From contig NC_085140.1 of assembly GCF_024139115.2 (NCBI RefSeq), positions 424,847,781-424,911,780 of the forward strand: 64,000 nucleotides of DNA, given 5' to 3'. The DNA comes from Armigeres subalbatus (Eukaryota; Arthropoda; Insecta; Diptera; Culicidae). This document shows, in pieces, positions 23,110 through 34,061 of the stretch (its first letter is position 1; the number at the start of each line of letters is the position of its first letter). A model generated the notes under the pieces. It did no database searches. It saw only the letters and a program-made list of their open reading frames with translations, and was not told where the DNA came from. The translations under genes were made by a program, and so were the position numbers.

Positions 23110-24135
23110 TCTATAGCCCGAAAACCCCCATTTGGAGAGCTGCTGCACGACTTAAGACGTCCAGGTGTGATTGAATGCTTTCGAGATATTGAGGCAAGGT
23201 CGGCGCATTTTCTCTGCTCGAGAGCGTGCTGGAGGATGTACTAAGACCGGTGTAATAAGTGCACGTTCCTTGACCAGGGCAGAAGGCGTTCGTCTTCTGT
23301 CTATATTTAGCCGCCATTCATCCGGTACAGTTTGGTTAGACCAGGCTCTGTTAACCAAATAGAGAAACTCTGCCAAAAGAGGTTCTTGGTCGTCGGATAA
23401 CCTCTCTTTTCTGAGCCGACAGATTTACCCCTTCTCCTGGAGAGGACGGATGACAGTTCGGCTTCCCAAAAAAGGCTGGTTTATTAAGGAAATTGTTTAG
23501 TCCGGCAGGACTCGAAAGTTTGAAAATGCTGAGGAATTGACAACAATGGGCCTCTGAAACTCGACTGAATAATCAGGGGGGAAGCCTTCTGAGCACTCGA
23601 AAAGCTTTTCACCTGGCTTTGACCATTCGACGCGTTCCGTGTGTACTGGAAAACTGCTGAACCTTGTGGACTGGAAGCACCTCTTAAGTCTCAAACTATT
23701 GAGGAATTTTGCCAAAGAAAAACCGAATAGTAACTAGCGAATTCATGGCGTCCAGTGAAATTTCCTCGCTAGATTCTTGTTGTTCTTGTCTATTTTCGAG
23801 AAGAGTAACAAAAGAAAGTTGATCAGAGACAAATTTTCTTCAAAACATAATTTTAAAACATAAATATAATTGCAAAACATAAATCGTAAATAATTCCGTC
23901 CATAGCGCCCACCTTAGCCAAAGAGTCCGCTTTCTCATTTCCCGGGATCGACCAATGAGAGGGGACCCGAAGGTGGTTGTGTAAGGCCGTTGTGATAAGC
24001 TCAAAGCTTTCCGTATCCCATTCAGAAGATAAGCTGAGTGCTTAACCGTTTCATTGACCGAACAGCCTCCAAGGAACTTAGACTGTAGGTGAAGATGAAA
24101 AAGTGGTCAGGAGGTAGGGATACAATTTCCTCGAG
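23110..24135 (-). pseudogene. degraded LINE with RNase H domain, rearranged
   Basis: At 23880-24110 on the minus strand an RNase H-like segment can be read with one frame break: SLSSLEAVRSMK, then HNHLRVPSHWSIPGNEKADS and LAKVGA. The final block is the hallmark (G)N(E)(K)AD of RNase H in I/R1/LOA-type LINEs. At 23152-23376 a separate piece (LVNRAWSNQTVPDEWR) resembles the start of an RT domain. On the minus strand the RT should precede RNase H, but here it lies after it, so the copy is rearranged or two copies are joined. Many stops; no function expected. Confidence 0.6.
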
Positions 24136-24640
24136 TACAATTTCTCTCCTCGCTCATTTTATAATTCGATCAATAAATAAAACATAATGCTTAATAAGGA
24201 TTGTTTGTTTGGAATGTTTCATGGTTTTGTAAGGCTCAGTGCGAGCTGAGAAAAAGGTCGAGCTTACCAAATAGTTGACCATATTACCGATACAATTGTT
24301 GGTTGTATCAGATCTTAGAACTTCCTCTTTAATTTTTGCATTGTTGTAATCGTCGGCAACGCTGGATATTACACCTATAGATGGAACGCATTACAAGCTG
24401 GGTTTATTTGCTCACTTCTCCGGTTATTGCCGTGCTTCGATGTCGATCTTTGCCAGTCAAATTTAAAAGCACTTCAGAAGAGCGTCAAGTGACACAATAA
24501 ATCTTCAAATGATTATTTCCATCCCTGCACTAACTGGAAACTTTCCATAGCAATTATATTATAAATCATTTTTCTATATTAAAAAAAAAGTCAAAGAGGA
24601 TCATGAAAAGTTTTCACGTCTGTTCGTATCCACAACCTAC
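24136..24640. other. unassigned
   Basis: AT-rich DNA with no repeat or domain recognised. Confidence 0.4.
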
Positions 24641-24726
24641 TTGTTCTTCCTCAATTCAGGGTCATTATTTTATACAAGAGACAGTTGATCCGAGAAGAAT
24701 TTTCTTAAAAGTGCTCGAACAAATAT

Positions 24727-25024
24727 GTGCGGCGTATACAAGATGAAGCACGGAGGAGGTTAATAAACCACGAATTGCATCAGCTGTTGGGAGAACCATC
24801 CATCGTTCCCATCACGAAACTCGGGCGACTGCGGTGGGCCGGGTACGTGGCCAGAGTGTTGGACAGTAACCAGACGAAAATAATTCTTTTCGACAACGAT
24901 CCGCTCAGAAAGCAAGAGGGATCGGTCAGATGGAAGAAGATTTACTGACTCTTCGTATATTGCGTGATTGGCGATGTGCAGCAACCAGGTTGAATGGAGA
25001 AGACTTTTATGTACTGCAAAGGGC
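24727..25024 (+). pseudogene. LINE ORF2 C-terminal fragment
   Basis: The frame RLINHELHQLLGEPSIV, then LGRLRWAGYVARV and NDPLRKQEGSVRWKK, followed after a frame break by TLRILRDWRCAATRL, has the layout of the post-RT region of many arthropod LINEs (YGEPS, RWAGHVARM, RG RP..RW, DW...A). It lacks any RT and starts without an element boundary. A SINE target duplication begins right after it at 25025. Confidence 0.7.
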
Positions 25025-25036
25025 CCTCTGACTATT

Positions 25037-25300
25037 TCCTATTCTTTGGCATTAAATCCCCCACTGGGACATTTCAGCCGCGCAGCTTAGTGTTCAATAA
25101 GCACTTTCACAGTTATTAACTGCGCTAAGTTACCATTTTCGCATTCGTATATCATAAGGATAAGGCTAACACGATGATACTTCTATACCCAGGAAAGTCA
25201 AGATAATTTCCAACCCGGAAATTTCCCCCGGGAATCGAACCCAGCCTCCCTCAGCAAGGTCTTGCTTTTTAGCCGCGCATCTAAACGGCTAAGGAGAACC
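25037..25300 (-). mobile_element. tRNA-derived SINE (Feilai-like), diverged
   Basis: Same family as 4800-5082, with box B (GGTTCGATTCC read on the minus strand near 25,230) and the tRNA-like head at the right end. It has more substitutions and small deletions than the other copies, so it is probably older. Flanks CTCTGACTAT (25026-25035) and CTCTGAGTAT (25302-25311) form a target duplication with one mismatch. Confidence 0.8.
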
Positions 25301-25311
25301 CCTCTGAGTAT

Positions 25312-26870
25312 AGTCTGAATAAATATTCATATAGAGCTGAGATAGTTGTATCACCATCAGAAGGATCCGTGGGAGCTTTTTGTTGTGCGGGATAGTGATG
25401 GGTAAAAAATGAAATAAATAAATACCAAATTTCGTTCAACTACTTCATAAGTACGAACATTTTTTCTATTCGATACACCCTACCACCCACTCATTCGTCC
25501 ATATATACGTTGCGAGCGAACAAACCAACTACCTCATTGTCAAGTGTGATGGAAATCAAAAAGACAAATCAAAAAGATAATTGGAAATGGATGGAAATCA
25601 AAAAGATAATTACATAGACGACTTCAAACAACTAGTGATTACGTAACGCATCTGCCAACAAGTTGGAAATTGTGCACTACTTTACAATTCTACGAACAAA
25701 ATGCAGTTTGCCAAATGATTGCTTTCTAGTCTTTCTACGCTTCATATCTTTCATCCGGCATATGTTTTGCATTTTTCGGTGATAATTGATTACAAGCCGG
25801 GCGGAATTAAATTTACAACTCATTTGACATCACGAAAAAGTGCTTCATTAGAGCAACACGTTTTCTCTTCGCATCTCTTTTCATTTATAATTTAATTAGC
25901 CCCAAAATTCCACTCCCATTAACACCGGAATTAGTCATTGTACTTTGAATTGAAACTCTACTCTAGTCTACTCTGTCTGTGATCACGGATATTTTAATCG
26001 GGCTCAACTGCTGAAGAAAACGGACACAACGAGATAAATTATCCTCCCATCTCTGTCGCGATCGTCGTCTTTGCTCGCAATGCCGACAGCCGAAGGCTGA
26101 CTGCTATCAACTGCCAAACTAAAACCTGGTTCGATAACACGGGATCGTTCAAAAACAGCTGCATTTTGTTTTTTGCATTTTCATCTCACATTTTGGAGAA
26201 ACCGTACGGCAGCTGCTGCTGTTTCAGTTTTCGATGTTGGAAATTTTATGAGCAAACGCCACTATATTGGCTGGAAATTCCAGTTTGTTTTATAATATGT
26301 TAAGCCCCCGCGAAGGTACAATTCACAATGTATGGACCGGGCCGAAAGCCGAAACGTATACACGTGTTTGTTTGCGGAACTAGGATCGGATCCGGATTAT
26401 GAATGGCAGAGAAGCGAAGATAGGTTCGGAATAAAAGGGATCATAAATCTGTACCTCCGATCCGCATCATGGCGCTATGAGGTGCGGTTAAGTTTTATTG
26501 ATGACCGAGCTGTTTTCGCACACGAAGTTGGGAAATTTGGGCTCATTTGTAAAGTTCTTTGTTTGCCCAATTGCGATCGTAAAATTTAAATAAGGTAATT
26601 ACATAGGTAGGTTATGATGAATATAGATGACTTTAGAGATTATTCAAATTTTATTGACTGAGAATTATGTTCTTTTTGTTTTAGAGTCGAAGAGGGAAGA
26701 ATCTAAGTAATTTCTTGATTCGCCACGAAATCTAAACTTACGCTTAGTAAAGTTTCGTCACGTTATTTAAGAACGCATCTCCAAAACAAACTCATAGTAT
26801 CGTATTTATTTGTAATTTTATTTGATGATGATTTCCTGGACATAGCCTCAAATGTGTGTTAGTACTTCGT
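25312..26870. other. unassigned; possible unique host DNA
   Basis: No transposon sequence recognised. A small plus-strand frame (26332-26589) starts MDRAESRNVYTCLF and has no known domain. The 25960-26110 stretch is moderately GC-rich. Confidence 0.4.
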
Positions 26871-26879
26871 AAGTAAACT

Positions 26880-27102
26880 GGCTGGGTTCGATTCCTGGTG
26901 CCGGTCTAGGCAGTTTTCGGATTGGAAATTGTCTCGACTTCCCTGGGCATAAAAGAATGATCGTGTTAGTCTCATGATATACGAATGCAAAAATGGTAAC
27001 CTGGCTTAGAAACCTCGCAGTTAATAACTGTGGAAGTGCTTAATGAACACTAAGCTGCGAGGCGGTTCTGTCCCAGTGTGGTGATGTAATGCCAATAAGA
27101 AG
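26880..27102 (+). mobile_element. tRNA-derived SINE (Feilai-like), 5'-truncated
   Basis: It starts inside the tRNA-like head, just before box B (GGTTCGATTCC at 26884-26895), so box A is absent and the copy lacks a complete internal promoter. It ends in the GAAGAAG tail. A 9-bp target duplication AAGTAAACT flanks it at 26871-26879 and 27103-27111, so the truncation dates from insertion. Confidence 0.85.
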
Positions 27103-27111
27103 AAGTAAACT

Positions 27112-28604
27112 TGTACTGTCATTGTACCCGATTTACTCCGTATGAATATAATGCAATTAGCAAAAGAACATGAAAACGAAATTTAATCCAAATTTAATTA
27201 ATTCCTCCCTGATTTTTTTTCTTATGCGGCTCTCCGTTTGCAAATCAATATAGTTTTTTTTTATTAAAATGATCATTAAAAGCCATCAATTGAATGCTTT
27301 ATGTGTCTATGCTGGAATTTTAATGAAAACGCAAGGCTATGAAGCGATAAACTAACTACGTAAGAGATTTTCTGAATCGACATTACGGTTCAATTCACAA
27401 ATTGAATTCGAAACGTATACCACCTTCGGCATAGCTTAAAAAAAAAACAATTTATTCCATCAACTAACTAATTGCACTTCAGTCAAGTGCCCGAACAATT
27501 ATTCAACATTCAACAAGTCAGCTTCTTGCCTGTCTGCGCCGATCGGTCTCAATTACCATCTCAACCCTTTGCACGCATTCTGCTGTTTCCGTCCGTTTCA
27601 AATGATATTCATTTAGAGGGTCGCGTCGAACGCTGCCTGCGTACTCTTAGTTTCCGCAACAATTTCCAAAACAATTCCTCTCACGGTCGAAATCAAACCG
27701 ATTACGCTCTCTTTCTAGACCGGCATCGTGGCGGGAGAACATTATGTGTTTGCTTGTCGGGGACTGCGACCCCATTTTTTTACGAATTGCAGCATACCGT
27801 CGCGTCGCCACTAACCGTTCAATCCCAATTCATTGCCATTTTTTGACGGAGATGCGCGCCTCCACAACAGCCACCATTCTCCTCAAAGGGCAGCCGGACG
27901 AATTCACCCGTACCCGTTCCGCCACGGCGGTGGTCCTTTTCATGGCGATGAAGGGCAACATCCGAACGTGTGTACCAGCCGGTTTTGATCAGTTTGCAAT
28001 TTGAGCTCGGTAGAAGTTACTTATCTTTTTGAATGTAAGAAAAGTATAACCATCGTGCAAGAAGTGAATAAAAAGCGACAGAGGCAACGTTTTGAGATGA
28101 TGCCGGAGCTTGATGCCAATAGTATTATTTTTCTGCTATTTCTTTCAAAATACAGACTTTTATATCCGGTACTAAGCTATTTTTCATTACATCTGACCTA
28201 GTCGTTCACAATATTCGCTGGTGCTCATTACATTCTCGTTACTTGGAAGACTCATTAGTTGGATGCTCAGTGTTTGGCTTATTTTGCCATAATCCAATTA
28301 AAAAACACTCTTATGTCAAAATCTCATTCACAAGCTACACGTCTATGTGATGTTTTGTCGTCAGGTAACGAGAATGCATGGTACACTGTGTCAAACAGTT
28401 GTGATGGCGCAGATATGAAACCATTTAGAAAACATATTTAATGCACTAAACCAGTGCGGCCCTCTAAGCCTTTTCCTGCGAAGGATTTCTGAGAATACAC
28501 TACATGTGTCCCATTTTTTTAGTCTTCCGTTTATTTTTGAGGCTCAATTACCGTGAAGCGTTACGGAGCCGAAATCAAATTTAACAATTCATTTCTAAAT
28601 TCTT
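27112..28604. other. unassigned; possible unique host DNA
   Basis: 27470-28010 is more GC-rich and has plus-strand frames of 124 and 86 codons that overlap and show no known domain. No repeat copies were noticed. It could contain regulatory or untranslated host sequence, but nothing proves it. Confidence 0.35.
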
Positions 28605-28622
28605 GTATATATATATATATAG
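28605..28622. repeat. (TA)n microsatellite
   Basis: About nine TA dinucleotides in a row. Confidence 0.9.
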
Positions 28623-29100
28623 TGTTAGCTGACATGTGGCCCATTCATTAGCATTTATAAGACAGGATTTTTTTTTTCATTTCCATTATTTCGGCGTACT
28701 CGGGAATTTTTCAGGTTGACATAATTATGATGTTGGAGCACGATTTATATATCGTGAATAGTTTCACATGAAATTCATAACATCATACATAGATGATATG
28801 TAGGCCGACATCGAATATACTTTGATGTTATCGCCCCGGGTTACGATAGAAGCAAATTTGTATTTAATTGCAGATTTAAAGAAACTAAACGTTGAATTAC
28901 AAGTAAAAATAATGTTGACATACAACGCTCCTTAATAAGAATGCTTTTATTTTTCAAAATAAGTTAAGTTTTGGCAAAATTTGTTGAAATATCAGATAGT
29001 GTGCGACGCTTCGCTGTAGATCGAAGATGGTAAAAAGCAGGCGACGGTTAGTTGTAGTAGCTCTTGGGTAGATTAAGGAATATTGTTATGGATGTATTGT
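28623..29100. other. unassigned AT-rich DNA
   Basis: Nothing recognised. Confidence 0.4.
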
Positions 29101-29108
29101 ATATACAT

Positions 29109-29995
29109 TAGAGTGGGGCGCAGTTGTATGGGAAAACGCAAACTTCGTCCGATCAAGTGAGATCAAGGTTTTTCTTAATCGTTTTGGGACTCCAATCAAC
29201 TGTGCAAAATATGGGCTCGATTGGTTGCCTTGCATGCCGCATCGCGTTTTAAGTTTACATGGAGATTAGTATGGGAAAACGTTCTTTTTTACATTTTCTC
29301 TTATAGCGGCTTCAATTTATCATCAATCACGTGACTCAATACGTTAGCATATAGCCTGGAAGATGCCGAAAGACTTTGCCGAAGAAGGTACGCAGCTGGA
29401 AGGTCTACAAAAAATTTTATTACGTTTCGAAAATTGATTGTTTAAACCATATGCAAGAAATCAATGTTTCTGCCAGCACTACCGGACAATCTGTAATTAT
29501 CAGAGGGCAAAACCCATTTTCGTTCTAGTCGGATTTTTTACTTTGTGTAATCATTCCGAATATCTCCCATTAGCTCCAAAGTCCTATAAAATCAATAATT
29601 TTGAAATAACACGCAGTTAAATTATTGCTCCACGTAGTTCGGCAGTGCTGGCAGAATAAATGATTTTTAGCATATGGTTTGAACACTCAATCTTCGAAGC
29701 GTTATAACTTTTTTCGTGGACGTTCCAGCAACGTGCCTTCTTCAGCAAAGTTTTTCGGCATCCTTTTGGTTATACTTTAACGTAATGCGCCACTTGGTTT
29801 ATGATGAACTGAAACCTCTAGTAGTAGAAATGCAAAAATATACGTTCTCCCATACTAATTTCCATACAAACTTCAAACGCGATGCGGAAAGCGAGGAAGC
29901 AACCAATCGGTCCCAAATTCTGCACAGTTGTTCAGGACCCAGAATGGCTTCGAAAAACCATTGATTTGAAAAAATGACCATGACGCCCCACTCTC
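29109..29995. mobile_element. hAT-like foldback, ~890 bp, non-coding
   Basis: Long inverted arms: 29109-29420 matches the reverse complement of about 29690-29995 (landmarks GAGTGGGGCG, ATCGCGTTT, GATGCCGAAAGACTTTGCC), with a central stretch of about 270 bp that is itself partly palindromic. The left target duplication is ATATACAT (29101-29108). The right one is cut by the next element: ATATA at 29996-30000 and CAT at 30445-30447 rejoin to the same 8 bp. An 8-bp duplication and TAGAGTGGGGC-like ends suit an hAT-type non-autonomous element. Small open frames inside are not coding. Confidence 0.7.
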
Positions 29996-30000
29996 ATATA

Positions 30001-30442
30001 CACTGGTGGAAATAAGTATAAAGACAAGCTCGGTTTCCATACAAAATGGCCATATTGGGAAGTCAATATCTCGATTCTTAGCGATTCGATTGGGCTGATT
30101 TTTTGCCAACAAGCCTAAAATGACTTGAATTTTTATTCAATGATAGTTACATTTCTGCATATATTCTGGTTACACGCGTTTCTGTTGGAAATAATTCTAA
30201 AGACAGTTCCGTTGTATGGAGCTCCATATAAAAAAGTGGTGTCTTTATAATTATTTCCAGATTTTGAGGTCACAATCAACAGAGATGTATACAATTTACT
30301 CAAAGATCGAAAGATCAAGTTAAAAACAGGTGCCTAGTAAAATTTCAGCCAAATCGAATCGCTACGAATCGAGATATCGATCCTCAATCATGATGAAAAT
30401 GTATGAAAATCATGCTTGTCTTTATACTTATTTCCGGCGGTA
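30001..30442. mobile_element. Tc1/mariner-like MITE
   Basis: Inverted ends share GGAAATAAGTATAAAGACAA (left from 30008, right as reverse complement ending near 30435). Further inside, the halves remain inverted copies (TATCTCGATTCTTAGCGATT against the complement near 30360). TA flanks both sides (29999-30000 and 30443-30444), the target choice of Tc1/mariner transposases. No transposase is encoded. Confidence 0.75.
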
Positions 30443-30743
30443 TACATATACCTATTGTTGAATAAAGAGAACTGCACCAGCAGGCAGGAGTATCAGTCCG
30501 TAGCCTGCCGTGGAATGGAGAAGAGGGAACTCTAGTTTTGTTTGTTCTTTGTGAGGGGGTTCCCTTTTCTCCGGCCAACAGGTTATGGGCCCATTCCCGT
30601 TTTCTTATGGTCTTATGGTCTTATGGTCGTCGACTTTATCGCAGTGGGATCACGGAAATCACTGGATCACTGGAAAAAAAATCCCTAGGAGGAATCTCGA
30701 GAAATCTTGATTTGAAGTTTTTAACTAAGAAATTTCAAAAGAA
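30443..30743. other. unassigned
   Basis: Single-copy DNA with a triplicated TCTTATGG motif near 30601-30628; no gene recognised. Confidence 0.4.
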
Positions 30744-30764
30744 GAGGGTCCCGTAGCGTAGTTG
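30744..30764 (+). mobile_element. 5' piece of a split tRNA-derived SINE
   Basis: CCGTAGCGTAGTTG (30751-30764) is the tRNA-like start with most of box A (TAGCGTAGTTGG). It is cut off by the 3.3-kb insertion and resumes at 34062. The left target duplication TTCAAAAGAA at 30734-30743 pairs with TTCAAAGGAA at 34428-34437. Confidence 0.65.
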
Positions 30765-31005
30765 CCCAGGTAACCAATAAGCATTAAAGTAAGTACTATA
30801 GTAGCATCATACTGGCATTGCATATGCTCCATGCTGTAAATAAGCATTCTCAAAGCCTACATGAGAATCATAGTCTTATAATAGCATTTTGAATGCACAA
30901 TGTTGTTTTTCGTTAAGGTGAAGGTGGGTTGAGTACCAAAACAAAGCTTTGATAGTATTGGTACAATAAAAACTTTCATATACTGTAGTAGTATTGGTGT
31001 CGTAT

Positions 31006-31742
31006 TTATAAAAAAAACCCAGATTAATCCACCTAGCGGTGATGATGCCTTTCTCGTGCGGTAAAAAATAGTATTTTGGCCATAACTACCAAGCCTATTG
31101 TCCGATCCGTCCAATTTTCAATAGGAAACAATGGGGCAGTATACTGCGTCGAATGCAGCCTGTTGTGAGGGAATCCGTTTAGGGTAAGTGCATTAAAAGT
31201 GAGCTAGACTTTTTTACGCGCTTTTTTATGAGGAAAAGTATTTTGGCCATAACTACCAAACCCATTGTCCGATCCGTCCAATTTTCAATAGGAAACAATG
31301 GAGTAAGATACTGCGTCGAATGCAGCCTGTTGTGAGGGAATCCGTTTAGGGTAAGTGCATTAAAAGTGAGCAAGACTTTTTTAAGCGCTTTTTTATAAGG
31401 AAAAGTATTTTGGCCATAACTTCCAAGCCCATAGTCCGATCCGACCAATTTTCAATAGGAAACAATGGGGCAGTATACTGCGTCGAATGCAACCTGTTGC
31501 GAGTAAATTGGTTGAGGGTAAGTGCAAAAAAGTGAGCTAAACTTTTTGCTCTTTTGGTGCGCACATACACACACACATACACACACACACACACACGCAC
31601 ACACACACAGACATCACCTCAATTCGTCGAGCTGAGTCGATTGGTATATAACACTATGGGTCTCCGAGCCTTCTATAAAAAGTTTGTTTTTGGAGTGAAC
31701 ATATAGCCTTTACGTATACTTAGTATACGAGAAAGGCAAAAA
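31006..31742. repeat. repeat family with TTATAAAAAAAACCC start, expanded inside
   Basis: The left end (ACCCAGATTAATCCACCTAG, TGCCTTTCTCG) and right end (TACGAGAAAGGCAAAAA) are shared with 56436-56875, and CCTTTCTCG/CGAGAAAGG form a short inverted pair. In this copy a ~167-bp block (landmark AGTATTTTGGCCATAACT at 31068, 31236, 31403) is present about three times. A CA microsatellite (31563-31610) precedes the conserved tail CGTCGAGCTGAGTCGATTGG. Confidence 0.75.
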
Positions 31743-31755
31743 CAAAGAATATTAG

Positions 31756-32513
31756 TAGGGTGGTTCAAAAAACGACCCAGCACCACCACGCTCACTCGAT
31801 TCCGTCCCATGCTCCGAGTGTCCTCAAAAAACCGATTTGAACAAAAACTGGTTGAGCGCAAGCCGGTTCAAGTTTGTATGAAAACTAGAATGGGAAACTA
31901 AACCTTTTATTACACTTGCTACGGCGCTTTCCCTCCAAACGCTGGTGAAAAGAGAACCCACATAGCTGAAAGCAACATTCCAGAGACTTCAGTGAACGAA
32001 AACCGCACCGCAGGAAAGATCCATTAATTACGTAACGCTAATATATCATTTTATACTCCACTCACCCTTATGTCACACTTTTTGTATGAAGTATCTGCCC
32101 CTGGTACGATAGTGTAGACTAGACTAGACTAGAAGTATCTGCCCCTGGTGCGATAGATATCACAGACAAATTCTGGGTATTTTGTTGAATTGCACGTTTC
32201 ACTGATGGCTTCTGAGAAGCCTAATTATCATGCGAAAGAATCGCAACCTCGATTAAAATCGACTCCCAACTATTGGAACGACCATTCAATATGGATTGTC
32301 TATGGAGTTGAAGCACTTAAATATTTCATCAAGTCATATGGTCTCCCCCTTACCATCGCCCAATGACGGAGTGCCAGAATCAGAATAATGTTAAATTCAA
32401 CCTCGCCATATCAACTGTCATACAAACCTGAAACGACCTGCGCACGGTGAGCCAAATTATAAATCATAATCAACTGAGCGTGGCGAAGCAAAATTATTTT
32501 TTGAGCCACCCTA
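31756..32513. mobile_element. hAT-like MITE, TAGGGTGGTTCA ends
   Basis: It starts TAGGGTGGTTCAAAAAA and ends TTTTTTGAGCCACCCTA, an inverted pair related to the element at 52529-53194. The 8-bp flanks AATATTAG and CTTATTAG agree at six positions, an aged hAT-type duplication. Inside, AAGTATCTGCCCCTGGT occurs twice (32087 and 32131) around a (TAGAC)n run. Non-coding. Confidence 0.65.
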
Positions 32514-33302
32514 CTTATTAGTTTGCTGCTGCCGGTGCCGGTGCACCGCGGTGTTTACATTCGCTCCGCGATCAGTTTTTAATCGTTTTTTTTTTCGGGC
32601 AAAACTAGCAGTTAAGTTTTCGGTTCAAATAAGTGACTGATTTCAAAAAGTGGTGTTTAATTTGCATTCTATCAACATTTCGGGCTGCTCATGTGCGGAG
32701 CAGTGAGTAAAAACTTGATTTTTCCAATGCCCTTTGAGAAGAAGTGAAGTGCAGTGATGAACCCACCAAATCGCGAACGGCTATTAAATTGGCACGAAAC
32801 TGCTGATTTATGCTACAATTCGAGCCGGAATACATAGGATTCATTGAAGAAACATGTTCATTATCACGGGAAGTAAGGAAATATGCTGTGAACAGGTTAG
32901 TAATTTGAATATTAAACTTTTGTTCGATGCTGTTCGATGCATTCGAATGTTGGTGGGAGAGGAGTGCGGGAGGTGTGGGGTTGGCCCCTGGAAGGTCCGG
33001 TGCCATATTGGCTGCCATCGTGGTACTCTTCCAACTATGTCCTTAAGTGCAATGGAACAGCTACATTAGTGCCACTTTAAGGCCTGTAGTGTTCATACGT
33101 CAAACGTTTTCCAATATGGAACCATATAGCGGGGACTATTTGTCCAATGAACTTACATTTGAGAATAGAAATCGGTACGTGCAGAATGTTTTTTCCATTC
33201 CAACCATTGACACTTGTAGTTAACCTAACCCTATCACTACATAGTTTTGCTACATTTTATTATTCCATTGCACTATTTTCGATGGATGCATTAAAGCAGC
33301 AC
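32514..33302. other. unassigned; small frames with splice-like ends
   Basis: A plus-strand frame from ATG 32810 reads MLQFEPEYIGFIEETCSLSR, then EVRKYAVNR, up to a good donor AACAG|GTTAGT at 32896/32897; read through, it stops four codons later. A second frame at 33116-33223 starts MEPYSGDYLSNELTFENRNR, with a donor-like CG|GTACGT inside. Neither peptide is one I recognise. They could be exons of a host gene or pieces of a transposon ORF. Confidence 0.3.
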
Positions 33303-33313
33303 TACTGTAGCTG

Positions 33314-33460
33314 CGAGATGGGCAGACCAGATGCAAAACGACTTGGCGAGCGTGGGGCGTATCCGAGGATGGAGAGATGCGGCCTCGAACCGTGTATTGT
33401 GGCGTCAAATTGTTGATTCAGTGTTATCTGTTTAGATGTTAACTAAATAAATTAAATGAA
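33314..33460 (+). pseudogene. 147-bp LINE tail with TSD
   Basis: An extremely 5'-truncated non-LTR copy. TACTGTAGCTG flanks it at 33303-33313 and 33461-33471. The insert stays in one frame from its first codon: RWADQMQNDLASVGRIRGWR, then DAASNRVLWRQIV, stop at 33433. The RWADD..., GWRDAA.DR..WR layout is the far C-terminus of LINE ORF2. After the stop only about 25 bp of 3' UTR remain, ending AAATAAATTAAATGAA. Confidence 0.8.
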
Positions 33461-33471
33461 TACTGTAGCTG

Positions 33472-34050
33472 TTTCATTGCAACTGGGTATGACGTTTGTA
33501 ACGGTTGCATTCTGATATGAGTTAGATTAAGTTTCAATGTACCTGAAGGGCGTAATGTTTATGTTGGGCAAGATTATTCCCACCAAGATTTTTTTTATGT
33601 ACATAAAAAAATCTTGATTCGCACTACCATCACTCTCTTATGGGTCAGCTGGTAAGGGCGATGACAACTACAGTGTCGGGTGGCAAGAGCGCGAAATCCC
33701 GCTCGAAGCAAGTAAAAAATAATGTTCCATTTCAAATATGAAAATACAATAACGATATAATATGAAAAAAAAACTATGTAAAAAAAGAATTAGACAAAAA
33801 TGCCATAAAAAAACCTTTTTTCTTGTTTTCAAAATTAAACATTTATTCATCACTTCGGATGCTGAATAAATGCTACTCAGCAAAATTTCTACTTTATCGA
33901 TAAAGTAGGATTGAGCATTTAAGCAGCCATATATTGGGCCAAAAACTGCATTAAAATGGCATTAAAGATGACTATAGGGCTTATCGGCATTTAATGTTTT
34001 GCCATAAAGGCGCATTTAATGCCACTTAAATGCTTTATATAATGCTTACT
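33472..34050. other. unassigned; inner right part of the 3.3-kb insertion
   Basis: Contains a perfect palindrome around ATGTAC at 33582-33614 (AAGATTTTTTTTATGTACAT core) and, from 33900, repeated GCATTTAA/TTAAATGC motifs belonging to the insertion's subterminal region. Confidence 0.4.
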
Positions 34051-34061
34051 GGTTACTTGGG

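Larger units (their letters stand above)
30765..34061. mobile_element. 3.3-kb composite insertion with CCCA termini
   Basis: The ends are an inverted pair of 22 bp with two mismatches: CCCAGGTAACCAATAAGCAT at 30765 and its counterpart CCCAAGTAACCAGTAAGCAT read inward from 34061. The outer 200-300 bp on each side are rich in GCATT/TTAAATGC motifs. The site is box A of a SINE, and TG at both junctions suggests a 2-bp target duplication. Inside are several other repeats (31006-31742, 31756-32513, 33314-33460) and about 1.5 kb of unassigned DNA. No transposase was recognised. Confidence 0.6.

Noticed and set aside
25499..25540. TATATATA followed by a CTCATTG start-like box
   Set aside because: Spacing is acceptable, but the context is AT-rich and no open frame follows; too weak to annotate.
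27472..28004. Coding exons in the 27.5-28.0 kb frames
   Set aside because: The two frames overlap out of phase and have no known motif or splice signals that agree with them.
33630..33720. tRNA-like segment
   Set aside because: GTCAGCTGGTAAGG resembles box A, but the B box is poor and stems do not pair well.
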